Assembly (NCBI RefSeq): GCF_029266855.1
Contig: NZ_JAQSWB010000005.1
Coordinates: forward strand, 209,140 to 273,139
From: Fluviicola sp.
GTDB lineage: Bacteria; Bacteroidota; Bacteroidia; Flavobacteriales_D; Crocinitomicaceae
DNA length: 64,000 nt
Direction: 5' to 3'
Under the pieces are notes generated by a model that was not told where the DNA came from, searched no databases, and saw only the letters and a program-made list of their open reading frames with translations. Made by a program: the position numbers and the translations under genes. Positions 1 through 6,929 of the stretch are shown piece after piece (positions within the stretch are counted from its first letter, which is position 1; every line of letters begins with the position of its first letter).

Positions 1-68
1 TCGTTACAGGGAAAGATCAAAACGGGAAAAACTTTAGGGACATTCAATTGTTCGAATTAAGACGCTAA
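1..68 (+). CDS. 3' end of an unidentified protein (partial)
   Basis: In frame 3 the window opens with about 21 codons that read like a normal protein end (…DIQLFELRR) and stop with TAA at 66-68. The other two frames stop earlier or read less like protein. A strong intrinsic terminator follows 28 nt after the stop, which supports a real plus-strand gene ending here. Too little is visible to name the product. Confidence 0.4.
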   Translation, partial: VTGKDQNGKNFRDIQLFELRR

Positions 69-96
69 TAATTACACGTATACTGAAACATAAGAG

Positions 97-124
97 AGTC
101 CTGCACAATGCAGGACTTTTTTTG
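97..124 (+). terminator. Intrinsic terminator
   Basis: A perfect 9-bp stem (97-105 with 109-117) closes a 3-nt loop and runs directly into a run of T residues. It sits just after the partial gene ending at 68 and should terminate it. Confidence 0.85.
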
Positions 125-128
125 TTTT

Positions 129-195
129 ACCGCAAAGAAGCAAAGTACGCTGATCTTGAATTTTTCCTGCTTTGTATTATTTTCCTCTTTGCGGT
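129..195. repeat. Short inverted repeat of the 'CTTTGCGGT' intergenic family
   Basis: ACCGCAAAG at 129-137 is mirrored by CTTTGCGGT at 187-195. The same word occurs in another gene-free stretch at about 3726-3735. Such 'cgcaaagaagcaaag' sequences look like decayed dispersed intergenic repeats rather than coding DNA. A short overlapping open frame here has no other support. Confidence 0.4.
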
Positions 196-237
196 TAATA
201 GATATTGTGGTAAACTTGTTAGCGCTTAAACACAAGT

Positions 238-642
238 ATGGAAAATCTATCGATTACCTCCGACAAAAATCAACTCGATCTCGAATTCATCACAGCTTTT
301 ATCACTCAAAGCTATTGGGCAAAAGGTCGGACGTTGGAAACGATGCAAACGCTTATTGATAATTCCCTGAATTTCGGTGTGTTCTTAAACGATAAACAAA
401 TCGGTTTTGCGCGAGTTGTAACGGATTATGCTCAGTTTGCCTACCTCATGGATGTATTCATAGACAAGGTACACCAGGGCCGGGGCTATTCGAAGATCCT
501 GATGAAACACATCCTGGAAAACGAAGCGCTGAAAAACGTAAAGGTGTGGCGGCTCGCAACCTCCGATGCACACGAATTATATCGGAAGTTCGGCTTCACC
601 GGATTGTCGAAACCGGAGAATATGATGGAGTTATTTCGTTAA
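238..642 (+). CDS. GNAT-family N-acetyltransferase
   Basis: This 134-residue protein matches the small single-domain GNAT acetyltransferases, which transfer acetyl from acetyl-CoA to an amine. The acetyl-CoA pyrophosphate loop is visible around residues 78-90 (VHQGRGYSKIL, the Q/RxxGxG/A motif). It is preceded by the beta-strand 'LMDVFID' and followed by the usual C-terminal 'ELYRKFGF' element near residues 112-118. Length and order of elements are normal for the family. The substrate cannot be told from sequence. A 52-codon membrane-protein gene begins 8 nt after its stop and is probably co-transcribed. Start: first ATG of the frame, with no close SD. Confidence 0.85.
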   Translation: MENLSITSDKNQLDLEFITAFITQSYWAKGRTLETMQTLIDNSLNFGVFLNDKQIGFARVVTDYAQFAYLMDVFIDKVHQGRGYSKILMKHILENEALKNVKVWRLATSDAHELYRKFGFTGLSKPENMMELFR

Positions 643-650
643 TTTTACTT

Positions 651-809
651 ATGAAAGATACAACAACTTACAAAACTGAAGTTCAACAAATTTCCAGGGA
701 AAAAGAAGCAAAAAAAGAAATGAAGGAAAGCGGTTTGGTTATGACCATCGCTTTTGTTGTAATGGTATTTATTTGGTTGATCAGAAAATATTTGGTTAAA
801 AGTCAATAA
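651..809 (+). CDS. Small single-pass membrane protein (52 aa), unknown function
   Basis: A 52-residue frame starts at ATG 651, 8 nt after the GNAT stop. It has a strongly charged N-terminal half (lysine/glutamate-rich, probably helical) followed by one hydrophobic segment (about residues 29-44) and a basic tail (RKYLVKSQ), as expected for a bitopic inner-membrane peptide. I do not recognise a family. The upstream extension to 546 overlaps the acetyltransferase in another frame and is unlikely to be translated. Close spacing suggests it is expressed with the acetyltransferase; any functional link is inference. Confidence 0.55.
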   Translation: MKDTTTYKTEVQQISREKEAKKEMKESGLVMTIAFVVMVFIWLIRKYLVKSQ

Positions 810-904
810 GCCGTTGATTCTATTTTGGCCATCTTTTAATCAGAAATAGTACAACTCAACCCGTGCAAAAGACATAGATAAATCACCCAAATGAATGAAC
901 AGCT

Positions 905-2230
905 ATGAAATTATTCGGATTCAACAAGAAATCAAAAGAGGATAAATTTCGACTACCCGAAAATGATCGGCTTTGGGTGGAGGAAAATTTCAATTGGTTA
1001 ATCCAGGTTCTTGGATATCCTCACCCAAAAAGTGAGCAGATTTTATTAGCTGAAACATATTTTCCAATCACTTTCAGGGCAGCACAGGTGGAAGTTGAAA
1101 ATATTCTCCGGGATTTATGTTACTTGCTTGAAATAGAGGAGAGCAAGATAGAATTTGAAATCCATGAAGATCTCCGGGATATTTATGGAATGCCGCTTAC
1201 AATAGTGGGAAAAACGATGGAAACTGAATTGGAACAGGTCGAGGAAAATTACAAAATCCACATTGCCAACAATCTCAGAAAGCATCCGAAAAGATTGATT
1301 TACAACTTGATTTACGAATGTGTAAAAATCAGGCTTCTGGAGAATAAGGTTGAATTTGATTCCGGTGAAGATACGAGTATGTTTATTTACCTGGCCGGAA
1401 TCTATTTTGGTTTTGGAGTAATTTTGACTCAGAACCTCACAGAATCAGGAAGCTCCAATGACGGAGCTTGGGAAACAAATTGGAGATTTACCTCTCAAAT
1501 TCCGGATGAAACCATGAGCTATGGATTGGCATTCTTCTCCAAATTGACTGAATTTGAACCTTCGAATTGGAAAGATGACTTACCGAAAGAGAGGAAAACG
1601 CTGGTTGAAAAAGCGATTGACTTTTTAAATGAAAATCCGGATTCCACGTTTAATAAAGGTGAATTCCTTGCAAAACGACTTTTTGGAATAGCTCATATGC
1701 AATACAAAGGTTTTAATATCGAAGAAGCAATTTCAACCCTTGAAAAGAGTCTTCTGTTTACAAAAGATGAGTTACTTAAATCGGATATTTATAACAACCT
1801 GGGGTATTACTCCCTGAGATTAGGTGAATATGAAAAGAGCATTCCATACTTTCAGGAAGCCATCAAGCGTGATCCGGATTATGGTTACCCGAATGATAAT
1901 TTAGGCTATGCCCTCATTCAGCTTGGAAAATTGGAAGAGGGAAAAACGTGGATCGAAAAAGCACAATTAACAGAAACCAACGATATCGCCTATTCTTTGC
2001 GAAATTTAGCTTTGTACCATCAGGCGAAAGGTGAAATGGAACTGGCAGGAGAAAACTTCCAAAAAGCATTCAGCGCAACTGAAGGTTCCGTTGATCTATT
2101 GGAATTCCATTTTGCTGAATTTCTCTTTAATCAGGGAAAAACCCAAGAAGCACTGAATTATTTAAAACAGGCTGTCGAAAAAGGAGAACCGGAAGCAATC
2201 AAGAAAATGAAAGAGTTGGGAAAAGCTTGA
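905..2230 (+). CDS. TPR protein with a degenerate peptidase-like N-terminal domain
   Basis: 441 residues without a signal peptide, so probably cytoplasmic. The C-terminal third (from about residue 260) is a run of tetratricopeptide repeats; clear ones read 'SDIYNNLGYYSLRLGEYEKSIPYFQEA' in two parts and 'GYPNDNLGYALIQLGKLEEG'. The N-terminal part contains 'EDTSMFIYLAGIYFGFGV' near residues 157-174 and then 'SYGLAFFSKL'. From memory these resemble a TPR-associated domain that normally carries an HExxH zinc site. Here the aligned segment reads 'YECVK', so the metal ligands appear lost. This is inference from recall. Function unknown; protein-protein scaffold is the safest description. Confidence 0.75.
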   Translation: MKLFGFNKKSKEDKFRLPENDRLWVEENFNWLIQVLGYPHPKSEQILLAETYFPITFRAAQVEVENILRDLCYLLEIEESKIEFEIHEDLRDIYGMPLTIVGKTMETELEQVEENYKIHIANNLRKHPKRLIYNLIYECVKIRLLENKVEFDSGEDTSMFIYLAGIYFGFGVILTQNLTESGSSNDGAWETNWRFTSQIPDETMSYGLAFFSKLTEFEPSNWKDDLPKERKTLVEKAIDFLNENPDSTFNKGEFLAKRLFGIAHMQYKGFNIEEAISTLEKSLLFTKDELLKSDIYNNLGYYSLRLGEYEKSIPYFQEAIKRDPDYGYPNDNLGYALIQLGKLEEGKTWIEKAQLTETNDIAYSLRNLALYHQAKGEMELAGENFQKAFSATEGSVDLLEFHFAEFLFNQGKTQEALNYLKQAVEKGEPEAIKKMKELGKA

Positions 2231-2457
2231 CATCTAATTGGCTAAAAACATCAACGAATGGGGATATTATATTCAACAGAATAACCTCTCTATGTCCTTC
2301 AGCAGGAAATAAATCCACATTCATCCGCGCCCTCTGCGGGAAATTAAAATCTTCGTGTTCCTCGTGCGCTTCGTGGTTTAAAATTTACTCCGTCACCGAA
2401 ACCAACTCCAGATTACATTCTTTTGAACGATTCTTCCTCTGGACTGTAAAATGATCT
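2231..2457. repeat. Gene-free stretch holding a dispersed repeat fragment
   Basis: The stretch carries pieces of the same intergenic repeat family seen at 3.8-4.1 kb and 30.3-30.6 kb: 'ccgcgccctctgcgggaaa' near 2327-2345 and the 26-base word at 2385-2410 that also ends the RNase R gene. On the minus strand the latter encodes ELVSVTE followed by stop, against ELVSVAE-stop at the end of RNase R. A 75-codon plus-strand frame over this region has low-complexity, repeat-derived composition and is not called. Confidence 0.6.
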
Positions 2458-3672
2458 ATGAAGTTAACACGTTCCTTAAGCCTGTTCATTTGTTTTGTGG
2501 CATTTAATTCCTATAGCCAACCCGGTCCGCCACCGCCGATGAATCTCAATGTCGGCCATGGTATTGGAGGAGGAATTATTATTGATTCTACAACAGATCT
2601 CCGCTTGATTGAAAACTTGAGAAATTATCATCAGTTTAGTAGCAGTCTGTATTTAATCATAAACTTACCCGACATTCCGGAAGAATTCCAGGGATTTACT
2701 GAAATTCAGGACCTTCGTCTTGTGTGTGGAAAAGAATTACGAAGCCTTGAAAAGTTAAATTATTTCCCGAACCTGCATTCTCTGTATATCGGGAATTTTA
2801 CGGGTGAGCAATTGAATAAAGCCCCCTTCAAACTTGATTCCCTGTCATTGATTCGTATTTGGTCTTGCCGGAACCTGAAATCAATTGATGAGTTTAAAGA
2901 ACTTCAAAAAGTAACAAAGATTGAGATTTTGGAGTGTCCGTCTCTTACCCACTTTCCAAAATGGGCAGAAGGTAATCAGATCCGTTATTTGGATTTAAAT
3001 AATGGACAAGGCTTTCGACAGTGGGACAATAACTCCAAAGAAATAGCCCGTCTCGACATCAGTAACCTGAAACACCTCACAAAATTGGAAGAGTTCAGAT
3101 TAATGAACTATTCCTGTTTTGACGAAGTTCCGGATTGTTTGCCTCAATCTGTGATCAAACTTTCGGTCATGGGAAAAGGATATCGGGAGGGATTGGATAA
3201 TGTGATCTTGAAGAATATTCGCAATCTGAACTTGTATCCCAACCTGAAAGAAGTGGAGTTCTTTGGTTTGGCCATACGGGAAATAGGAGGGGATTTCAAA
3301 GGACTTTCTTTAAATCAACTGAGATTCCATTCCATTTTTGATTTGTCTGATATCTCCGATTTGTTTACTTATGACAGCCTTGGAATTTTACAAATAAATT
3401 ATTGTCCGACCTTAAAATATGCGCAACCAACAGAAACAGATTGTATACTTAACAGGCTGGAAATGGAAAGTGTCAACCTGCAGGATATTTCGTTTTTATT
3501 TCAATGCACCGGAATCCGTGAATTAAGATTAACGGAAGGATTGATTGAAATGATTATACCGGATCCCGAAAGAATGAAGGCTATTCCAAACGTGCTCCTT
3601 TACAGCAATGGAGGCTATCACCTATACAAAGAGAATGGAGTTTGGTCGATCTGGAAAATGGAAAGAGAATAG
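2458..3672 (+). CDS. Secreted leucine-rich-repeat-like protein
   Basis: 404 residues starting with a classical signal peptide (MKLTRSLSLFICFVAF, cleavage probably after SYS or SYSQ), so exported to the periplasm or beyond. The body is made of irregular leucine-rich units of about 22-25 residues such as 'IQDLRLVCGKELRSLEKL', 'LHSLYIGNF', 'IRYLDLNN' and 'IRELRLTEGLIEM'. This is typical of bacterial LRR solenoids that mediate protein binding. There is no T9SS sorting domain or lipobox. Not part of an obvious operon: repeat-filled intergenic DNA lies on both sides. Specific role unknown. Confidence 0.75.
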   Translation: MKLTRSLSLFICFVAFNSYSQPGPPPPMNLNVGHGIGGGIIIDSTTDLRLIENLRNYHQFSSSLYLIINLPDIPEEFQGFTEIQDLRLVCGKELRSLEKLNYFPNLHSLYIGNFTGEQLNKAPFKLDSLSLIRIWSCRNLKSIDEFKELQKVTKIEILECPSLTHFPKWAEGNQIRYLDLNNGQGFRQWDNNSKEIARLDISNLKHLTKLEEFRLMNYSCFDEVPDCLPQSVIKLSVMGKGYREGLDNVILKNIRNLNLYPNLKEVEFFGLAIREIGGDFKGLSLNQLRFHSIFDLSDISDLFTYDSLGILQINYCPTLKYAQPTETDCILNRLEMESVNLQDISFLFQCTGIRELRLTEGLIEMIIPDPERMKAIPNVLLYSNGGYHLYKENGVWSIWKMERE

Positions 3673-4084
3673 ATTAAGCACTCGATCCCACATCTATTCG
3701 GTTAAAAACGCTGCGTTCTCCGCGTCTTTGCGGTTCAATTCCATACATGTTTTACTGATTGGTCAATGACAGAAAACCGAGGGATATAACTACTATATTC
3801 CATAGTTAAAGCATATTTATAGCATGGATAAAGCATAGATACCCCACCTCGAGACGTAGCGACTGTAAAGTCTGCTACTGTCTCCTTTTAACCTACGAAG
3901 CTCGAAAGAGCGCTGAAAGCCTTGACCCTAGCGTCAATGGAAGCAGGGTTTCATACGAAGATTGAAGTAAAAACACCAAAAATCCGCGCTCATCCGCGCG
4001 CTCTGCGGGAAAATCTGTACCCTTTGCATCGCTCGAAGGAAAAGAACCCCCCTATATGACCTATGTGTTCAATGTGGTTCAACT
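3673..4084. other. Intergenic region with dispersed repeats
   Basis: About 410 bases without a credible gene. 3700-3745 holds a 'ctgcgttctccgcgtctttgcg'-type repeat word. 3800-3840 holds spaced 'agcat' units related to the 11-bp tandem repeat at 60.03-60.11 kb. 3833-4084 is most of the left copy of the long inverted repeat described separately. Confidence 0.7.
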
Positions 4085-4110
4085 TTACTCCGCCACCGAA
4101 ACCAACTCCA
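3833..4110 (-). repeat. Dispersed repeat, left copy (inverted relative to 30256-30565)
   Basis: The reverse complement reads almost identically to 30256-30565. Shared blocks include GGAGTTGGTTTC, the 'cacataggtcatatagg' block, 'cgagcgatgcaaag', 'tttcccgcagag', 'tttttggtgtttttacttc', 'tgacgctagggtca', 'gacagtagcagactttaca' and 'ctacgtctcgaggtgggg'. The right copy has an extra ~40 bp in the middle. The element overlaps the last 26 bases of the RNase R gene (4085-4110), so it contributes the final codons of that gene. No ORF or transposase is inside it. Confidence 0.9.
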
Positions 4111-6241
4111 AATCGATCTGTCTCTTCTTCGGGTGAACCTCTGAGATTTTCACACGGACATTATCTCCGAAATGGAAAGTTCTTCCGGTCTTCTGACCCA
4201 CGATCGTCATTGTTTTTTCATCAAAAGTATAACGGTCTCCGGGAAGTTCCTGCAGCGCAACCATTCCTTCACACGCGTTTTCCGTCATGCGAACAAACAA
4301 ACCGAAATCTGCTAATCCGGAAACGATTCCGTCAAATTCTTCTCCGATCTTGTCGTGAACATATACTACCTGGAAGTACTTGTTGGATTCGCGTTCTGCT
4401 TCCGTTGCTTTGCGCTCCGTACGTGAAATACGTTTACAGATATCTTCCAGTGCGGAATTGTATTTATGCGGCCGGTTCTCCAGGCATTCCAATAAAATAC
4501 GGTGAACCATCAGATCGGCATAACGGCGAATGGGCGAAGTGAAATGCGTATAGTACTGGAAAGCCAAACCGTAGTGACCAATGTTGTCCGTATCATAGGT
4601 TGCTTTCGCCATACTTCTAATTGCCATCTGCTGAATGATGCTGAATTCGTTTTTCAGACGAATATCGCTTAGCAGTTTATTGATGCTCTGAGCTGCTTTT
4701 TCAGGACTTGTGAATTCCAGGGAATGACCGAATTTATCCAAAAATAAACTGAATAATGCGATTTTCTCCGGATCAGGTTTGTCGTGAACCCGGTAAACAA
4801 AAGGAACAGGATCTTTTCCTTTTTGAGGCATCCCAACGAACATCGCAACACGTTTATTTGCCAGAAGCATAAACTCTTCGATCAGTTGATGAGCGTCTTT
4901 TGAAACCTTCACAACCACATCAACCGGCTCTTTATTCTCATCCAGTTTAAAACGGATCTCTTCTGAGTTGATCATCAGGGCTCCTTGCTTAAACCGTTCT
5001 TTTCGATAGACTTTTGCGATTTTATCTAAAATATGAAGTTCTTCCTTGTACGGACCTTCTGCACCTTCCAAAATTTCCTGTGCGTCTTCATAAGCAAATC
5101 GATGGTCGGAATGAATGACTGTTTTACCAAACCACTCGTTGTAAATTTTTCCGTTTTCATCTAATTCGAAAACTGCCGAGAACGTAAACTTGTCTTCTTT
5201 CGGACGGAGGGAACAAACCATATTTGAAAGCTGTTCCGGCAGCATCGGGATTACGCGGTCAACCAGGTAAACGGAATTTCCGCGTTTGTAAGCTTCGTTG
5301 TCCATTGCGGAGCCGGGTTTCACATACTGACTTACATCTGCAATGTGAACTCCAATCTCCAGGTGTCCGTTTTCCAATTTTCGGATTGAGAGCGCATCAT
5401 CGAAATCTTTTGCATCGACAGGGTCAATAGTGAAGGTTAAAATATCGCGAAAATCTCGTCGCTTCGCGACTTCCACCGGATCCAATTCAAGTGTCACTTG
5501 TTCGGCCTCGTTCATCACGTCAGCTTCAAATTCAATTGGAATTCCCTGGCTGATCAGGATCGAGATCATTTCGTTATCGTGGATCGAATTTCCGCCGAGT
5601 GTCTGAATAACTTCTCCGAAAGGAAATTCAGCCGACTTGGGCCAAACGGTGATTTTCACCAAAGCCTTATCCTTGTTTTTTGCCTTATTTAATTTTTCAA
5701 ACGGAATATAGATCTTCACCCCGGTTTTCGTATTGTCCGGAATTAAAAAAGCGTGTTTGTCATACATGTGGATCGTACCCACAAATTGTGTTCGTTCGCG
5801 TGAAACCACCTCCAGGATCTTACCTTCAGGTCGTGTTCCGCTTTTCTTCATCAATGAAACCTTGACAATATCTCCGTGAATGGCCTGACCAAGATTGTGC
5901 GGCGCGATGAAGATATCTGCTTCATTTTTACCAACGTTCACAAAACCGGAACCACGCTGTGTGAGTTCCAGTTCACCTTCGATAGTGTCTGTCTCATTGG
6001 AAAAGATATACGTTTCATGTCCGCTTTTGCGAATGAATCCTTCTGTTTCCAGCTCACGAAGCAAAGCAACCACTAATTTCCGGGATTCGCTTTCGTGAAC
6101 ATGCAGTAAACTGCAAACTTGTTTATAGTTTAAAAGAGCCTCGGGATGTTGCTCAAATAATTTTCGAATGATGTGATACAGACCGGTCTTTAGTTTCTTG
6201 GTCGATTTATCTTTAATTTTTTTTGGTCCTTTTTTCCCCAT
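4085..6241 (-). CDS. rnr: Ribonuclease R (RNB-family 3'-5' exoribonuclease)
   Basis: 718 residues with the full RNase R layout. A winged-helix-like N-terminus (about 20-75) precedes cold-shock OB folds. The RNB catalytic domain carries 'DPVDAKDFDDALSI' (about residues 270-283, the four metal-binding aspartates) and 'SNMVCSLRPKEDKFTFS'. A C-terminal S1 domain follows ('GIVSGLADFGLFVRM', about 630-712). It degrades structured RNA processively in the cytosol. The family's Lys-rich tail is absent: the protein stops right after S1 with ELVSVAE. Start chosen at the ATG giving MGKKGPKK; an in-frame ATG 17 codons upstream adds a non-homologous-looking segment. The last codons lie inside a dispersed repeat. 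Confidence 0.95.
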   Translation of the reverse strand: MGKKGPKKIKDKSTKKLKTGLYHIIRKLFEQHPEALLNYKQVCSLLHVHESESRKLVVALLRELETEGFIRKSGHETYIFSNETDTIEGELELTQRGSGFVNVGKNEADIFIAPHNLGQAIHGDIVKVSLMKKSGTRPEGKILEVVSRERTQFVGTIHMYDKHAFLIPDNTKTGVKIYIPFEKLNKAKNKDKALVKITVWPKSAEFPFGEVIQTLGGNSIHDNEMISILISQGIPIEFEADVMNEAEQVTLELDPVEVAKRRDFRDILTFTIDPVDAKDFDDALSIRKLENGHLEIGVHIADVSQYVKPGSAMDNEAYKRGNSVYLVDRVIPMLPEQLSNMVCSLRPKEDKFTFSAVFELDENGKIYNEWFGKTVIHSDHRFAYEDAQEILEGAEGPYKEELHILDKIAKVYRKERFKQGALMINSEEIRFKLDENKEPVDVVVKVSKDAHQLIEEFMLLANKRVAMFVGMPQKGKDPVPFVYRVHDKPDPEKIALFSLFLDKFGHSLEFTSPEKAAQSINKLLSDIRLKNEFSIIQQMAIRSMAKATYDTDNIGHYGLAFQYYTHFTSPIRRYADLMVHRILLECLENRPHKYNSALEDICKRISRTERKATEAERESNKYFQVVYVHDKIGEEFDGIVSGLADFGLFVRMTENACEGMVALQELPGDRYTFDEKTMTIVGQKTGRTFHFGDNVRVKISEVHPKKRQIDLELVSVAE

Positions 6242-6309
6242 AATTCGTCTTGTTACGTAAAAATACGATTTATTAGCTGGTAAGATGTTCAATTTTAAGC
6301 TTAAAATGG

Positions 6310-6317
6310 TAACTTTG
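6310..6317 (+). promoter_or_regulatory. Probable -7 element of the ferritin gene
   Basis: TAACTTTG matches the Bacteroidota -7 consensus TAnnTTTG and sits 26 nt before the ferritin ATG. No good TTG -33 word is visible at the usual distance. Confidence 0.5.
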
Positions 6318-6343
6318 AGTGAAACAGAACAAAAGTTATAAGA

Positions 6344-6868
6344 ATGAATAAGCGAATTGAAGCGGCATTAAATGATCAAATTCAAAAAGAATCATCTTCC
6401 TCTCAATATTACCTGGCGATGGCCTCATGGGCTGAAACAAAAGGATTGAACGGTACAGCAAAATTTATGTACACACATTCAGATGAAGAGCGTTTCCACA
6501 TGTTGAAACTGATCAAGTTCGTTAATGAGCGCGGAGGGGTAGCTGTTGTTCCTTCAATTCCGGAACCGCCAAGAGAATACGATTCTTTGGAGCGTGTTTT
6601 TGAATTACTATTGGAGCATGAAGTAGGTGTTTCGGAAAGTATTAACGAGGTCGTTGATGCCTGCCTGCAGGAAAAAGATTATTCCACACACAACTTCATG
6701 CAATGGTATGTTTCCGAACAATTGGAAGAAGAAGCACTGGGCAGAAGTATCCTGGATAAATTGCGTCTGATCGGCGGTGATAAAGGTGGTCTTTATTTAT
6801 TTGACCGCGATATGGAAATGACCGCTGCTGCAGCTGCAAAGGGAGGAAATGCCGATCAGAAAGCTTAA
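6344..6868 (+). CDS. ftnA: Ferritin (non-haem bacterial FtnA type)
   Basis: 174 residues, the usual length for bacterial ferritin, a 24-subunit cytosolic cage that oxidises and stores iron. Ferroxidase ligands are in place: Glu in 'IQKESSSSQYYLAM' (about 16), Glu/His in 'SDEERFHMLKL' (about 47-51), Glu in 'ELLLEHE' and the Gln/Glu pair in 'YVSEQLEEE' (about 127-131). The tail is Ala/Gly-rich. It is transcribed divergently from rnr across a ~100-bp gap and has its own TAnnTTTG element. A bacterioferritin haem-ligand Met is not evident, so ferritin rather than Bfr is favoured. Confidence 0.95.
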   Translation: MNKRIEAALNDQIQKESSSSQYYLAMASWAETKGLNGTAKFMYTHSDEERFHMLKLIKFVNERGGVAVVPSIPEPPREYDSLERVFELLLEHEVGVSESINEVVDACLQEKDYSTHNFMQWYVSEQLEEEALGRSILDKLRLIGGDKGGLYLFDRDMEMTAAAAAKGGNADQKA

Positions 6869-6929
6869 TGCTTTGAGAATGAAACTTTTTCAGTGAATTA
6901 TTCGTTGAAATAAACGAAATAAATACTCT

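Noticed and set aside
108..359. 83-codon frame near the left edge
   Set aside because: Starts inside a terminator, runs through a repeat and overlaps the GNAT gene out of frame.
2227..2454. 75-codon plus-strand frame
   Set aside because: Lies over dispersed-repeat sequence with low-complexity Ser/Cys composition; no start signal.
2385..2489. 34-codon minus-strand frame ending ELVSVTE
   Set aside because: Its first half is antisense to the LRR protein's signal peptide; the end is repeat-derived, so it is a repeat fragment rather than a gene.
3833..4110. Possible insertion sequence or MITE with transposase
   Set aside because: No open frame and no clear terminal inverted repeats or target-site duplication visible; kept as a dispersed repeat only.
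4063..4542. 159-codon plus-strand frame
   Set aside because: Antisense shadow of rnr, whose catalytic domains are unmistakable.
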